From positions 1 through 18,924 of the forward strand of contig CAJLTE010000064.1 in assembly GCA_905209435.1 (NCBI GenBank): a stretch of 18,924 nt of DNA. The letters run 5' to 3'. Position numbers and translations under genes: made by a program. Shown one piece after another: positions 6,211 to 15,735 of the stretch. The notes beneath the pieces were generated by a model. The model did not search any database. It was given only the letters and a program-made list of their open reading frames with translations, and was not told where the DNA came from. Each line of letters opens with the position of its first letter. Positions within the stretch are counted from its first letter, which is position 1. Origin of the DNA: an uncultured Blautia sp. (GTDB lineage: Bacteria > Bacillota_A > Clostridia > Lachnospirales > Lachnospiraceae).

Positions 6211-8502
6211 ATGGTAAAGTTATACGACACAGGTGCCTATCTGGTAAACGGAACAACAATCGTACCTGAGGCAGAAGCAGCAAAAGCAGAAGCAATGACA
6301 GGCAAAAAAGTCTCAAAAGAAGAAGCAAGAAAAGGAACCATCGCATACGGAATCATGAATGCTCATAACACTTCCGGAAACATGGAAAACCTGAAACTGA
6401 AATTCGATGCAATGGCATCCCACGACATCACATTCGTAGGAATCATCCAGACAGCCAAAGCATCCGGAATGGAAAAATTCCCACTTCCATATGTACTTAC
6501 AAACTGCCACAACTCCCTCTGCGCAGTAGGCGGAACCATCAACGAAGATGACCACATGTTCGGTCTCTCCGCAGCAAAGAAATACGGTGGAATCTATGTA
6601 CCACCACACATCGCAGTTATCCATCAGTTCATGAGAGAAATGTTCGCAGGATGCGGCAAAATGATTCTCGGATCTGACTCCCACACCCGTTACGGAGCAC
6701 TTGGAACCATGGCGATCGGTGAAGGCGGCGGCGAACTTGTAAAACAGCTTCTCTGCGACACTTACGATGTAGCTTGTCCGGAAGTCATCGCCATTTACCT
6801 TGACGGCAAACCAAATCCATGGGTTGGACCACAGGATATCGCTCTTGCGATCATCGGAGCAGTATTCAAAAACGGCTATGTAAAGAATAAAGTAATGGAA
6901 TTCGTAGGACCTGGTGTATCTTCCATGACAACAGACTTCCGAAACGGAATCGATGTTATGACAACAGAAACAACCTGTCTTTCCTCTATCTGGAGAACAG
7001 ACGAAGATACAAAGAAATTCCTGAACATCCACGGACGAGGAGAAGATTACAAAGAACTCAACCCTGCAGATGTTGCATACTATGATGGTGTTGTTTATGT
7101 AGACTTAAGCACTGTAAAACCAATGATCGCACTTCCATTCCATCCAAGCAACACCTACGAGATCGACGAACTCAATGCAAACCTGAAAGACATTCTCCAC
7201 GAAGTAGAGCAGGAAGCAGCAAAAGTTTCCCAGGGCAAGGCACCGTTCCATCTGGTAGACAAGATCACAGACAAAGGCTTACAGGTACAGCAGGCAGTCA
7301 TCGCAGGATGCGCAGGCGGTAACTATACAAACGTAGTAGAAGCGGCACATGCATTAAAAGGAAAAGATACAGGAAACAATGAGTTCAGCCTTTCTGTATA
7401 TCCATCTTCACAGCCTGTATTTATCAACCTTACAAGACAGGGCTATATCGCAGACCTGATGGAAGCAGGCGCAGTTATCCGTACAGCATTCTGCGGACCA
7501 TGCTTCGGTGCCGGAGATACTCCATGCCATGATGGTTTAAGTATCCGTCACACAACCAGAAACTTCCCGAACAGAGAAGGAAGCAAGCCAGGAAACGGTC
7601 AGATGTCAGCAGTTGCACTTATGGATGCACGTTCCATCGCAGCTACAGCAGCAAACGGCGGTATTCTTACATCAGCAGAAACTTTAGACTGCTGGGGAGA
7701 TGTACCGGAATACAGCTTCGACAAGACTGTATATGATAAGAGAGTATACTACGGATACGAAAAAGGTGATGAGAACAAATCCCTTGTTTATGGTCCGAAC
7801 ATCAAAGACTGGCCGGAAATGAGCCCGCTTACAGACAATATCCTGCTGAAAGTATGCTCCAAGATCCTTGACCCTGTAACAACAACAGACGAACTGATCC
7901 CATCCGGTGAAACATCTTCCTTCCGTTCCAACCCGTTAGGACTTGCTGAGTTCACACTTTCCAGACGTGATCCGGAATATGTAGGACGTTCTAAAGAAGT
8001 TGACAAACTGGAAAAAGCACGTGTCGCAAATGGCAATGTATTTGAAGCAGAACCAGCACTGAAAGAAGTATTCGAGCAGATCAGCAAACTTCCGGGACAG
8101 GCAGATGTAAAACCGGAAGAAACAGAGATTGGAAGCATGATTTATGCCGTAAAACCAGGTGATGGTTCCGCCAGAGAGCAGGCAGCAAGCTGTCAGAGAG
8201 TAATCGGTGGTCTTGCAAACATCACAAAAGAATACGCTACCAAACGTTATCGTTCCAACGTTATGAACTGGGGTATGCTCCCATTCCAGATGAAAGGTGA
8301 GCCGGACTTCGAAGTAGGCGATTACATCTACATCCCAGGAATCAGAGCTGCTCTGGACGGTGATATGAAAGATATCAAAGCATATGTAGTCGGCAAAGAG
8401 CCAAAAGAACTCTCTCTGCACATCGCAGATATGACAGAAGATGAGAAGAAGATCGTAAAAGCAGGATGCCTGATCAACTACAACAGAAGCAGAAACAAAT
8501 AA
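6211..8502 (+). CDS. Aconitase-family hydratase (YbhJ-like)
   Basis: The 763-residue protein is a 4Fe-4S hydro-lyase of the aconitase superfamily, length similar to E. coli YbhJ (about 750) and mitochondrial aconitase. Cluster ligands are visible: Cys367 in [12 protein letters not shown], and Cys428 and Cys431 in [12 protein letters not shown]. The spacing (61 and 3) closely follows aconitase Cys358/421/424. The substrate loop [22 protein letters not shown] (around residue 154) is well conserved, and the C-terminal swivel domain holds [15 protein letters not shown] role interconverting citrate and isocitrate is plausible given the citrate lyase genes and shared promoter element, but YbhJ-type proteins lack an established substrate, so I give no symbol. 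AAAGGAG (6196-6202) lies 8 bases before the ATG. Terminators on both sides make it monocistronic. Confidence 0.85.
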   Translation: MVKLYDTGAYLVNGTTIVPEAEAAKAEAMTGKKVSKEEARKGTIAYGIMNAHNTSGNMENLKLKFDAMASHDITFVGIIQTAKASGMEKFPLPYVLTNCHNSLCAVGGTINEDDHMFGLSAAKKYGGIYVPPHIAVIHQFMREMFAGCGKMILGSDSHTRYGALGTMAIGEGGGELVKQLLCDTYDVACPEVIAIYLDGKPNPWVGPQDIALAIIGAVFKNGYVKNKVMEFVGPGVSSMTTDFRNGIDVMTTETTCLSSIWRTDEDTKKFLNIHGRGEDYKELNPADVAYYDGVVYVDLSTVKPMIALPFHPSNTYEIDELNANLKDILHEVEQEAAKVSQGKAPFHLVDKITDKGLQVQQAVIAGCAGGNYTNVVEAAHALKGKDTGNNEFSLSVYPSSQPVFINLTRQGYIADLMEAGAVIRTAFCGPCFGAGDTPCHDGLSIRHTTRNFPNREGSKPGNGQMSAVALMDARSIAATAANGGILTSAETLDCWGDVPEYSFDKTVYDKRVYYGYEKGDENKSLVYGPNIKDWPEMSPLTDNILLKVCSKILDPVTTTDELIPSGETSSFRSNPLGLAEFTLSRRDPEYVGRSKEVDKLEKARVANGNVFEAEPALKEVFEQISKLPGQADVKPEETEIGSMIYAVKPGDGSAREQAASCQRVIGGLANITKEYATKRYRSNVMNWGMLPFQMKGEPDFEVGDYIYIPGIRAALDGDMKDIKAYVVGKEPKELSLHIADMTEDEKKIVKAGCLINYNRSRNK

Positions 8503-8547
8503 TCAGAATCACTTAAACATGAAAGTATAAGCTCATATTGCGTAACA

Positions 8548-8602
8548 AAACTGCCACTTTGCAGGAATTTTCACAGAAACTCCTGCGGGTGGCAGTTTCA
8601 TT
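8548..8602 (+). terminator. Terminator after the hydratase gene
   Basis: AAACTGCCAC (8548-8557) pairs with GTGGCAGTTT (8589-8598), and inside it GCAGGA (8561-8566) pairs with TCCTGC (8581-8586). CATTTCTTT follows. It is a long, near-continuous stem with a moderate T tract. Confidence 0.8.
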
Positions 8603-8876
8603 TCTTTATCCGTTTGTAGCAGTCCAGAGAACTGCAAGGCGCATTATGGATGGTAATGTATATGTTCGTAAATAAAGCCAGTCAGATACTTATAATTTGT
8701 TTCATCAAAATTGAACAAGTGCAGAAAAACTATTGGTTTTGATTCAATAAACATTCGGAATACAGATTATGAGTATTTGTTTAACTTAAGTAATCCCCCA
8801 TAGTTTATTACTTTTTACAATTAAAGCAATGAGCAGGGACAATACTTAAATTAGTAAACATAAACGCCAGAACAAC
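8603..8876. other. Gene-free stretch between convergent units
   Basis: I find no gene, tRNA-like fold or repeat here. It is AT-rich with scattered stops in all frames. A 9-codon frame from ATG 8647 has no ribosome site and is not supported. Confidence 0.5.
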
Positions 8877-8910
8877 AAAAGAGTTCTCTTTAAAAGAGAA
8901 CTCTTTTTAT
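8877..8910. terminator. Long palindromic terminator, likely for the acidic protein gene
   Basis: AAAGAGTTCTCTTT (8878-8891) is perfectly inverted at 8893-8906 with a single base between, giving a 14-bp palindrome flanked by T runs in both directions. It lies just past the stop of the - strand gene at 8936 and may act bidirectionally. Confidence 0.8.
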
Positions 8911-8935
8911 AATGTTTTAAAACAGCAAGATCTAT

Positions 8936-9424
8936 CTACTGTATATCCTCTCCATTGTCTTCCAATATATCAGAATTGTCCAGAGAACCATCTGATCCGT
9001 TACCTGAACTGTCGTCATCTGAATAATCAATCTGATCAGAAGAATCAGCTCCCGTATCATCCGACGGTGTCTGGTCATCGCTTCCATCATCCGAAGTTCC
9101 ATCGCCGTTATCTGTATCATCATAACCCTGATCTGGATTATCCTGCTGATCATTATTGGAAGAGTCATCATAATAAGAATCGTCATAGTCGCCATCATCA
9201 TTGGAATCATAATTGCTGTCCTGGGTATAAATGGTAAACCCGTCTTCTTCAGCCTGAGCTTCTGCCTGAGCCTGAGCTTCCGCAGCTGTTTCCGGTGCTT
9301 CCGTAAAATTTGTAACTGCCTTTGATACCGTATTTCCGGTAGGTGCAACAGCAGAAATCGCAAACATTGCTCCGCAAAGCAGAATTGCAGTTCCCGCAAT
9401 CTGAATTTCATCTATATGTTTCAT
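8936..9424 (-). CDS. Small, highly acidic, membrane-anchored or secreted protein
   Basis: The 162-residue product begins MKHIDEIQIAG, followed by a hydrophobic stretch TAILLCGAMFAISAVA (about residues 12-27) that could be a signal peptide or single membrane anchor. A short A/E/Q-rich spacer (TAAEAQAQAEAQAEE) comes next, then about 100 residues almost wholly of D, S, N, G, Q, T and Y to the C-terminus. There is no LPXTG sorting signal and no repeat regular enough to be an RTX calcium motif. I start it at ATG 9424 because GGGAGAA (about 9432-9438 on the - strand) is properly spaced there; a TTG two codons upstream would be too close. The tail is likely disordered and could bind cations at the cell surface. 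Family not recognised. Confidence 0.7.
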   Translation of the reverse strand: MKHIDEIQIAGTAILLCGAMFAISAVAPTGNTVSKAVTNFTEAPETAAEAQAQAEAQAEEDGFTIYTQDSNYDSNDDGDYDDSYYDDSSNNDQQDNPDQGYDDTDNGDGTSDDGSDDQTPSDDTGADSSDQIDYSDDDSSGNGSDGSLDNSDILEDNGEDIQ

Positions 9425-9712
9425 AATCAATTTCTCCCGTTAAAAATAGTATTTTACATCATTATATACTGGAAATAATTATTTTTGTAGAGTTAATTTT
9501 TGGTTACCCTAACAATAACAATTTTTACCTTTTATATTCTAACATACTCTGTTAAAATATGAAGTATAAATTTGCTGAAAATTCCATTACAAAGGGCAAT
9601 CAAGAATGCAATTTTGCCTTGTTATAAAAAAGGAAAGAACCATAACGATATCTTGTGAAATTTCATTCGAAATGCAGTAAGGAGCAGAAGCTAAAATAAA
9701 GGAGGAAGCATT
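9425..9712. other. Divergent intergenic region before the mannosidase gene
   Basis: This region holds the promoters of the - strand acidic gene and the + strand mannosidase gene, but no clear consensus pair. An imperfect hairpin (GGGCAA 9594-9599 with TTGCC about 9614-9618) lies about 100 bases before the mannosidase start. I see no gene. Confidence 0.4.
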
Positions 9713-12238
9713 TTGAAAAATATAAATTTAAATGGCACATGGGTCCTTGCAGACGGTGAAAAGAATCCGTTGTGCCAGATTCAGGTACCTGGAACGGTAT
9801 TATCCGGGTTACTGAATGCAGGTAAGATTGAAGACCCTTTTTACCGAACAAACGAAGAACAGACCAGAGAATTATTCTGGAATGATTATGTATTTGAACG
9901 CAGTTTTACCGTTGAAAAAAAACTTTTGAAAGAAGATCAGATTTTATTGATCTGCGAGGGACTCGATACCCTCACAGATATTTATATCAATGATCAGCCC
10001 GTTGCAAATACTGATAACATGCACCGTACCTGGAAGTTTTCTGTCAAAGAATACCTGAACGAGGGAGAGAACAAGATACGCATTGTATTCCGTTCTGTTC
10101 TTCAATTTATTGAAAACTATACATATGCCGAACACAAAGAAATCCATTATATTCCCAGCGGTGGAATGAAGGGAAATCAGCTTCTTCGTAAAGCTCATTC
10201 CATGTTCGGATGGGACTGGGGCCCACAGACAATTGACGCCGGTATTTTCCGTGATATTTATCTGGAAGGATTCAGCCATCCGCGTATTGAAGATGTTGTA
10301 TTTCATCAGGTACATCAGGACAATGCAGTCACTGTAACAGCAGAAGTACAGCTTCGCAGCAAAAATTGGGGGAGCGAAAACTGCTGCAGCCATATATTCT
10401 CCACCACAAACAATCCAACAGATAAATTCGAAAACTATACAGTAAATATCGAATTCAACGGTCCTGAATGTACACAGGAACAGACACTTACAGTAAACAG
10501 CGATGGTAAGCTTTCCTTTTCATTTGATATTACAAATCCACATTTATGGTGGCCAAACGGTTATGGCGAACAGCCACTTTACAATATATGCGTAAAATTA
10601 CTTGAAAAAGACGGAGATACACTTGAAACTGTTAATAAACGAATCGGTCTGCGAACTTTAACCATCAGTCAGGAAAAAGATCAGTGGGGCAGTGAATTCG
10701 CATTCTGCATCAACGGCCTGAAGATTTTTACAAGAGGTGGAAACTATATTCCAGAAGACTGTCTGTACACCCGAATCTCTCATGAGACCCAGAAATACCT
10801 GTTAGAATCCTGCAAAAAAGCCAACTTTAACTGCGTCCGTGTATGGGGCGGCGGTTACTATCCATCCGATTATTTCTATGATCTCTGCGATGAAATGGGG
10901 CTTATTGTATGGCAGGATCTGATGTATGCATGCAACGTATATGATGTAACAAAAACATTCGGAGAAAGCTGCCGTCAGGAAACTCTGGACAACGTAAAAC
11001 GTCTCCGCCATCATGCAAGCCTTGGTTTATGGTGCGGAAATAACGAGATTGAATCCGCCTGGGATCACTGGCAGGATTTCCAGACAGAAACACCTTATCT
11101 GCGTGCAGATTATATAAAATTATTCGAAAATATCCTGCCGGATGCAGTAAGAGAAGCAGATCAGGATACATTCTACTGGCGATCTTCCCCATCATCAGGA
11201 GGGTGCTTCGACAACCCAGATGATGAGAACAGAGGCGACACCCATTACTGGGATGTATGGCACGGTCAAAAGCCATTTACAGATTATCAGAAATATTACT
11301 TCCGTTTCTGCTCAGAATTTGGTTTTCAGTCATTTCCATGCATGAAAACAGTGGAAAGTTTTACAGAAGAAAAAGACCGCAATATTTTCTCCAGAGTCAT
11401 GGAAAACCACCAGAAAAACGATGCTGCAAACGGTAAAATCCTCTATTATTTATCCGAGAATTTCCAGTATCCGCAGGATCTGAACCATCTACTTTATGTC
11501 AGCCAGATTCTTCAGGGAATGGCAATGAAGTACGGAGTAGACCACTGGAGACGAAACAGAGGACGCTGCATGGGAACTCTTTACTGGCAGGTAAATGACA
11601 ACTGGCCGGTCGCTTCCTGGTCAAGTATCGACTATTTCGGCCGCTGGAAAGCACTGCATTATATGGCAAAGAAATTCTACGCACCACTGGCAGTGAGTAT
11701 GAGAAGAGATGGAGAAATTTTCAAAGCTTATCTGGAAAACGAAACAGGCCAAGCTCAGGAATGGACAGTTACAGTCTCTGTAAAAAATATGAAATGTGAA
11801 GTACTAGATTCCGTACAGGCAACAGGAACAACTGCTTCTTTCCGATCCGAAGAACTCATCCAGATTGATGTATCAAAATGGAAAAAACAGGAAGATCACG
11901 TATTCGTAGAAACAGTTTTAAAACTTTCAGACGGTACAGTTCTCACAGATACGGAAACACTTGTTCCATACAAATATGTAGGACTTGAAACTCCTGCGAT
12001 CAGTACAACTGTAGAAGAACAGGAAGACGCATACTTAATCAAAGTAAAAACAGACTGCTTCGTACCATTCCTGTCCCTGGACTTCAAAGACGCCGACGCA
12101 ATACTTGAAGACAACTTTTTCCATATCACAGATACCGAAGAAAAAATAATCCGAGTATCAAAAAAAGATATCCGCAATGGTTCATTTAAAAATGTTCAGG
12201 ATATGAAAAACAGATTGGAAATTCTTACATTAAAATAA
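9713..12238 (+). CDS. GH2 beta-mannosidase
   Basis: This enzyme removes terminal beta-linked mannose from manno-oligosaccharides or N-glycan cores. The 841-residue protein follows the GH2 layout: an N-terminal jelly-roll sugar-binding domain (MHRTWKFSVKEYLNEGENKIRI), an immunoglobulin-like domain ending in HLWWPNGYGEQPLYN, and a TIM barrel. The barrel has the acid/base Glu445 in GLWCGNNEIESAW and the nucleophile Glu535 in CSEFGFQSFP. RVWGGGYYPSD and the GTLYWQVNDNWPV strand are typical of beta-mannosidase rather than beta-galactosidase. It has no signal peptide, so it acts in the cytoplasm on imported sugars. The start codon is TTG, with AAAGGAGG about 8 bases upstream; no in-frame ATG lies nearby. 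It is monocistronic with no transporter beside it. Confidence 0.92.
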   Translation: MKNINLNGTWVLADGEKNPLCQIQVPGTVLSGLLNAGKIEDPFYRTNEEQTRELFWNDYVFERSFTVEKKLLKEDQILLICEGLDTLTDIYINDQPVANTDNMHRTWKFSVKEYLNEGENKIRIVFRSVLQFIENYTYAEHKEIHYIPSGGMKGNQLLRKAHSMFGWDWGPQTIDAGIFRDIYLEGFSHPRIEDVVFHQVHQDNAVTVTAEVQLRSKNWGSENCCSHIFSTTNNPTDKFENYTVNIEFNGPECTQEQTLTVNSDGKLSFSFDITNPHLWWPNGYGEQPLYNICVKLLEKDGDTLETVNKRIGLRTLTISQEKDQWGSEFAFCINGLKIFTRGGNYIPEDCLYTRISHETQKYLLESCKKANFNCVRVWGGGYYPSDYFYDLCDEMGLIVWQDLMYACNVYDVTKTFGESCRQETLDNVKRLRHHASLGLWCGNNEIESAWDHWQDFQTETPYLRADYIKLFENILPDAVREADQDTFYWRSSPSSGGCFDNPDDENRGDTHYWDVWHGQKPFTDYQKYYFRFCSEFGFQSFPCMKTVESFTEEKDRNIFSRVMENHQKNDAANGKILYYLSENFQYPQDLNHLLYVSQILQGMAMKYGVDHWRRNRGRCMGTLYWQVNDNWPVASWSSIDYFGRWKALHYMAKKFYAPLAVSMRRDGEIFKAYLENETGQAQEWTVTVSVKNMKCEVLDSVQATGTTASFRSEELIQIDVSKWKKQEDHVFVETVLKLSDGTVLTDTETLVPYKYVGLETPAISTTVEEQEDAYLIKVKTDCFVPFLSLDFKDADAILEDNFFHITDTEEKIIRVSKKDIRNGSFKNVQDMKNRLEILTLK

Positions 12239-12250
12239 ATCGGTTTCAGT

Positions 12251-12273
12251 TTCAAGCGGATATTCGCAATCCG
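12251..12273 (+). repeat. Palindromic dispersed repeat, copy 2 (inverted partner of 13680-13702)
   Basis: The 23 bases from TTCAAGCGGAT to CAATCCG are exactly inverted at 13680-13702. The copy itself can fold: GCGGAT (12256-12261) with ATCCGC (12269-12274), seven bases apart. It lies just past the mannosidase stop, where it could also act as a transcript-end hairpin, since no better terminator is present. Confidence 0.65.
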
Positions 12274-12344
12274 CGTGACTAAAAACAGTTATTGAAATTT
12301 TCTTTCATATCCCGGAAATAACCTTTACATTTTACAATCCACCC

Positions 12345-12375
12345 TTGACTTAAAGTCCACTTTCAGTTGTATAAT
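12345..12375 (+). promoter_or_regulatory. Probable promoter of the DUF362 gene
   Basis: TTGACT (12345-12350) and TATAAT (12370-12375) are near-consensus hexamers, but the 19-base spacer is longer than usual. The DUF362 start follows 37 bases later, preceded by AGGAGG (12398-12403). Confidence 0.6.
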
Positions 12376-12412
12376 TTTTACCAGAAAATAGAATTACAGG
12401 AGGTACAGATAT

Positions 12413-13426
12413 ATGTCAGATTGCAAATGTTGTAAAGCAGTTCCGGGAACAGGCGGAGATAAATATACTCCGATGGAAGAACGTACAGGTGAAAAATCCA
12501 CTGTATATTTCACCAGAGACCTTTCCCCTGAAGGACTTCAGAAAATTTTTGACTGTATAGCAGGAGATAAGCTTACAGGAAAAGTAGCCATCAAACTTCA
12601 CACAGGCGAGAAAAATGGCCCAAACATTATTCCAAGACCATGGGTAAAAGAACTGATTGAAAAGAGGCTTCCAGATGCTTCCATTGTAGAAACAAACACT
12701 TATTACGAAGGTGACCGTTATACAACCGAGCTGCACAGAGAAACTCTGAAAGTAAACGGATGGACTTTCTGCCCGGTAGATATCATGGATGAAGACGGAA
12801 CTGTTATGCTCCCTGTAAAGGGGGGCAAATGGTTCACAGAAATGAGCATGGGTAAGAATATTACAAACTACGATTCCATGCTGGTATTAACACATTTCAA
12901 AGGCCATACAATGGGCGGCTTCGGCGGTTCCAATAAGAACATTGGTATCGGATGTGCAGACGGCCGTATCGGAAAAGGAATGATCCATACAGCAGAGGGT
13001 TCCGACAATATGTGGAGCATTGCAGAAGAAGAACTGATGGAAAGAATCACAGAATCCTCCAAAGCTACTGTAGATTATTTCGGTGAGCATATCGTATTTA
13101 TCAACGTATTAAGAAACATGTCCGTATCCTGCGACTGCGAGGGCGTTGGCGCAGCTCCGGTTGTTACACCGAACATCGGAATCGTAGCCTCCACAGATAT
13201 CCTTGCAGCAGATCAGGCTTCTGTAGATCTTGTCTATGCACTGAAAGAAGAAGACCATAAAGATCTGGTAGAAAGAATTGAAAGCCGTCACGGCTTACGT
13301 CAGCTTACTTATATGAAAGAAGCTCATATGGGAAATGACAGATACCAGCTTCTTGATGCAGACAATGACAACAAAGTCATCTCCACAAAAGAAGCAGTAG
13401 CAGACGTAAAACCTTTCCAGGGATAA
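12413..13426 (+). CDS. DUF362 domain protein
   Basis: The 337-residue protein belongs to the DUF362 family, whose members often carry Fe-S clusters and whose biochemical function is not settled. Family features are KVAIKLHTGE (about residue 60), the VLTHFKGHTMGGFGGSNKNIGIGCADG block in mid-protein, and SCDCEG....APVVTPNIGIVASTDILAADQASVDLVY. Many relatives end in a two-cluster ferredoxin domain; this one does not. Instead there is a cysteine knot at the very N-terminus (MSDCKCCKA, Cys4, Cys6, Cys7) and CDC in the body that might ligate metal. There is no signal peptide. AGGAGG sits 9 bases before ATG. The gene has its own promoter and terminator and stands alone between inverted repeat copies. 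Confidence 0.8.
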   Translation: MSDCKCCKAVPGTGGDKYTPMEERTGEKSTVYFTRDLSPEGLQKIFDCIAGDKLTGKVAIKLHTGEKNGPNIIPRPWVKELIEKRLPDASIVETNTYYEGDRYTTELHRETLKVNGWTFCPVDIMDEDGTVMLPVKGGKWFTEMSMGKNITNYDSMLVLTHFKGHTMGGFGGSNKNIGIGCADGRIGKGMIHTAEGSDNMWSIAEEELMERITESSKATVDYFGEHIVFINVLRNMSVSCDCEGVGAAPVVTPNIGIVASTDILAADQASVDLVYALKEEDHKDLVERIESRHGLRQLTYMKEAHMGNDRYQLLDADNDNKVISTKEAVADVKPFQG

Positions 13427-13465
13427 CATTGCTCATACCTGATTTGGTTAAATAATGCATAAAAC

Positions 13466-13512
13466 AACCGCCATACTATAACAGCATTTTGTATAGTATA
13501 GCGGTTATTTTT
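13466..13512 (+). terminator. Terminator after the DUF362 gene
   Basis: AACCGC-C-ATACTATA (13466-13480) pairs with TATAGTAT-A-GCGGTT (13492-13506) and is followed by ATTTTTC. Strong stem and T run. Confidence 0.88.
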
Positions 13513-13843
13513 CGTTAATACGTCAATACCCTACTGCAAAAGTCAGAAAAATCGAAAAAAACTGGATTCTGTCCGAAAAATCTGTTATTATAAAGACTGC
13601 ATGAATATAATTTCAACTTTAATACAATTTATTTAACCAAACTGCGGAGCAGTTATTTGGCTATGAGCAAGTAGCGAAACGGATTGCGAATATCCGCTTG
13701 AATTAAATAAGAATCTATGATACAGACCCAAAAGAAATCGCTGATCCGTATATCTGCAATTCTATTTTTCTTTCTTGTATGATATCAGGGTATTATTTTC
13801 CCTGAATTTGAAATTATAAATTTTTTAAAACAGAGGTGTTATT
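13513..13843 (+). other. Gene-free leader of the amylase gene
   Basis: No gene is seen. It contains AACTGC-GGA-GCAGTT (13640-13654), the palindromic repeat copy at 13680, and a CAGGG...CCCTG hairpin (about 13787-13804) 40 bases before the amylase start. TATAAT at about 13607-13612 is a possible -10 without a good -35. The hairpin close to the ribosome site (GAGGTG, 13833-13838) might affect translation; this is inference. Confidence 0.4.
13680..13702 (-). repeat. Palindromic dispersed repeat, copy 3 (inverted partner of 12251-12273)
   Basis: This is an exact 23-base reverse complement of 12251-12273. Flanking bases (GAGCAAGTAGCGAAA before it) are not shared with copy 2, so the identity stops close to the palindrome. 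Confidence 0.65.
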
Positions 13844-15577
13844 ATGAGCTGGTATAACGAGGCAATTTTCTATTACATCTATCCACTGGGCTTAACCGGT
13901 GCACCAAAACACAATGACTACAGTGCTCCAGTACCCCGTCTGAACACACTACTTCCATGGATTGACCACATCAAGGAGATTGGATGCACTGCATTATATA
14001 TCGGGCCTTTATTCGAGAGTGTAGGACATGGCTATGAGACCACTGATTACAAGAAACTGGACTCCCGCCTTGGAACGAACGAAGACCTTAAGAACTTCGT
14101 AGCAGCCTGTCATGAAAAAGAGATCAAAGTTATCTTTGACGGTGTATTTAACCACACAGGCCGTGATTTCTTTGCATTTAAAGACATTCAGCAGAACCGT
14201 GAGCATTCCAGATATCTCAACTGGTACTGTAATGTAAACTTCGGCGGAAACAACGAATATAACGATGGTTTCTCCTACGAAAACTGGGGCGGCTACAACC
14301 TCCTTGTAAAATTAAACCAGAGAAATCCGGAAGTACAGAATTACATCTGCGATGTGATCCGTTTCTGGGTATCCGAATTTGATGTAGATGGAATCCGCCT
14401 TGATGCAGCAGACGTTCTTGATTTCGATTTCATGCGTGCCCTGCGCCGCACAGCAGCAGAAGTAAAAGAAGATTTCTGGCTTATGGGTGAGGTCATCCAT
14501 GGCGACTACAGCCGCTGGGTAAACGGAGAAACACTCCATAGTGTAACAAACTACGCACTGCACAAAGCCCTTTACAGCGGACATAACGATCATAACTATT
14601 TTGAGATCGCACACACTGTAAAATATCTCCAGAATATGGGAAATCTGGATCTTTACAACTTTGTGGACAACCATGACGTAGAACGTATTTATACTAAACT
14701 TTCCAATAAAGCACATTTTGCACCTGTTCATGTCTTACTTTATACACTGCCAGGTGTACCAAGCATCTATTATGGTTCTGAATTCGGCATCGAAGGAAAG
14801 AAAGAGAAATTCTCAGACGACAGTCTCAGACCTGCCCTGAACATCGAAGATTATGCAGATGCTGTACAGAAGAATCCATGCACTGCACTGATCGCAGCCC
14901 TTGGAAAAGTAAGACAGAACACACCGGCATTAAGCTACGGAAGTTACACAGAGCTCCAGCTTACCAACCGCCAGTTTGCATTTGCCCGTGACCTTGACGG
15001 AATCCGTGTGATCGTTACCGTAAATAACGATGACAATGCAGCAGGTATGAGCCTCCCGGCAGGAAACTGCGCGGAATATATTGGAACCCTAACAGGTCAG
15101 AAAGTATCCGTCCAGGGTGGCCGCATCAACGTAACAGTAGCTGCCAACAGCGGAGAGATCTGGGTTCCTGCAGGTGATATGCCAGAATACACACCTGTAA
15201 AAGTAGAAGTTACAGATACTGAAGCTGCAAAAACAGAAGAGAAACCTGAAGAAGCAGCTTTCACACAGCCGGAAACTCCTGTACAGGACAAAACTCTCGC
15301 AGAAGCAGAAACTGCAGCAGCGAAAGCAGAAGATGTTCAGCCGGAAAAATCTGTTGAAAACAATATTTCTGAGAAAACACCAGTTTCTGAAGAACCGTCT
15401 AAGACAGTAACCGTAGATCCTGACAAAGCACCCGAAGACATGACTGTAGAAGAATTACAGCAGGCAATCCTTGCCAAAATGGCAAACAACGGTCCGGTCA
15501 CAGATCAGATGAAGAAAACCGTATATGACAACATCTGGCATGATTCTCTGGTAAACTGGATTAAGAGTTTCCATTAA
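13844..15577 (+). CDS. Intracellular GH13 alpha-amylase-family enzyme with C-terminal tail
   Basis: This glycoside hydrolase acts on alpha-1,4-linked glucans; the exact substrate (maltodextrin, glycogen, or transfer versus hydrolysis) is not determinable. GH13 conserved regions are in order: VIFDGVFNHTG (region I, about residues 98-108), DGIRLDAADV with nucleophile Asp187, LMGEVIHGDY with acid/base Glu216, and NFVDNHDVER with transition-state Asp278. LPGVPSIYYGSEFG follows. There is no signal peptide, so it is cytoplasmic. After the beta-sandwich (to about residue 450), a tail of about 75 residues is rich in E, A, K, T and P. It ends in a denser block at 531-577 (EDMTVEELQQAI...WHDSLVNWIKSFH). 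The family does not normally need this tail. GAGGTG (13833-13838) lies 5 bases before the ATG. Confidence 0.9.
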   Translation: MSWYNEAIFYYIYPLGLTGAPKHNDYSAPVPRLNTLLPWIDHIKEIGCTALYIGPLFESVGHGYETTDYKKLDSRLGTNEDLKNFVAACHEKEIKVIFDGVFNHTGRDFFAFKDIQQNREHSRYLNWYCNVNFGGNNEYNDGFSYENWGGYNLLVKLNQRNPEVQNYICDVIRFWVSEFDVDGIRLDAADVLDFDFMRALRRTAAEVKEDFWLMGEVIHGDYSRWVNGETLHSVTNYALHKALYSGHNDHNYFEIAHTVKYLQNMGNLDLYNFVDNHDVERIYTKLSNKAHFAPVHVLLYTLPGVPSIYYGSEFGIEGKKEKFSDDSLRPALNIEDYADAVQKNPCTALIAALGKVRQNTPALSYGSYTELQLTNRQFAFARDLDGIRVIVTVNNDDNAAGMSLPAGNCAEYIGTLTGQKVSVQGGRINVTVAANSGEIWVPAGDMPEYTPVKVEVTDTEAAKTEEKPEEAAFTQPETPVQDKTLAEAETAAAKAEDVQPEKSVENNISEKTPVSEEPSKTVTVDPDKAPEDMTVEELQQAILAKMANNGPVTDQMKKTVYDNIWHDSLVNWIKSFH

Positions 15578-15603
15578 GGAGATTTTCTGCATTCATATAT
15601 TCC

Positions 15604-15629
15604 AGCGGATAAAACTATTTATATTCGCT
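15604..15629 (+). repeat. Degenerate copy of the palindromic repeat
   Basis: AGCGGATA (15604-15611) pairs with TATTCGCT (15622-15629) with one G-T pair. It lies just after the amylase stop and resembles the other copies in the first arm only. Confidence 0.4.
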
Positions 15630-15735
15630 ATACACTCTATGAAATAAAAGAACATGGACGAAACGGATGCGGTTTCTATGACGGAACCCAGAAATAATCG
15701 TTAACTCCGAAAACGTAAAAACTATATAATAAACC

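Noticed and set aside
6313..7032. 239-codon open frame on the - strand inside the hydratase gene
   Set aside because: Same reason: a codon-bias shadow with no start signal or recognisable domain.
9640..9660. CATAACGATATCTT before the mannosidase gene as a third copy of the citD/hydratase element
   Set aside because: Only part of the core matches and there is no TACAAT 40 bases later.
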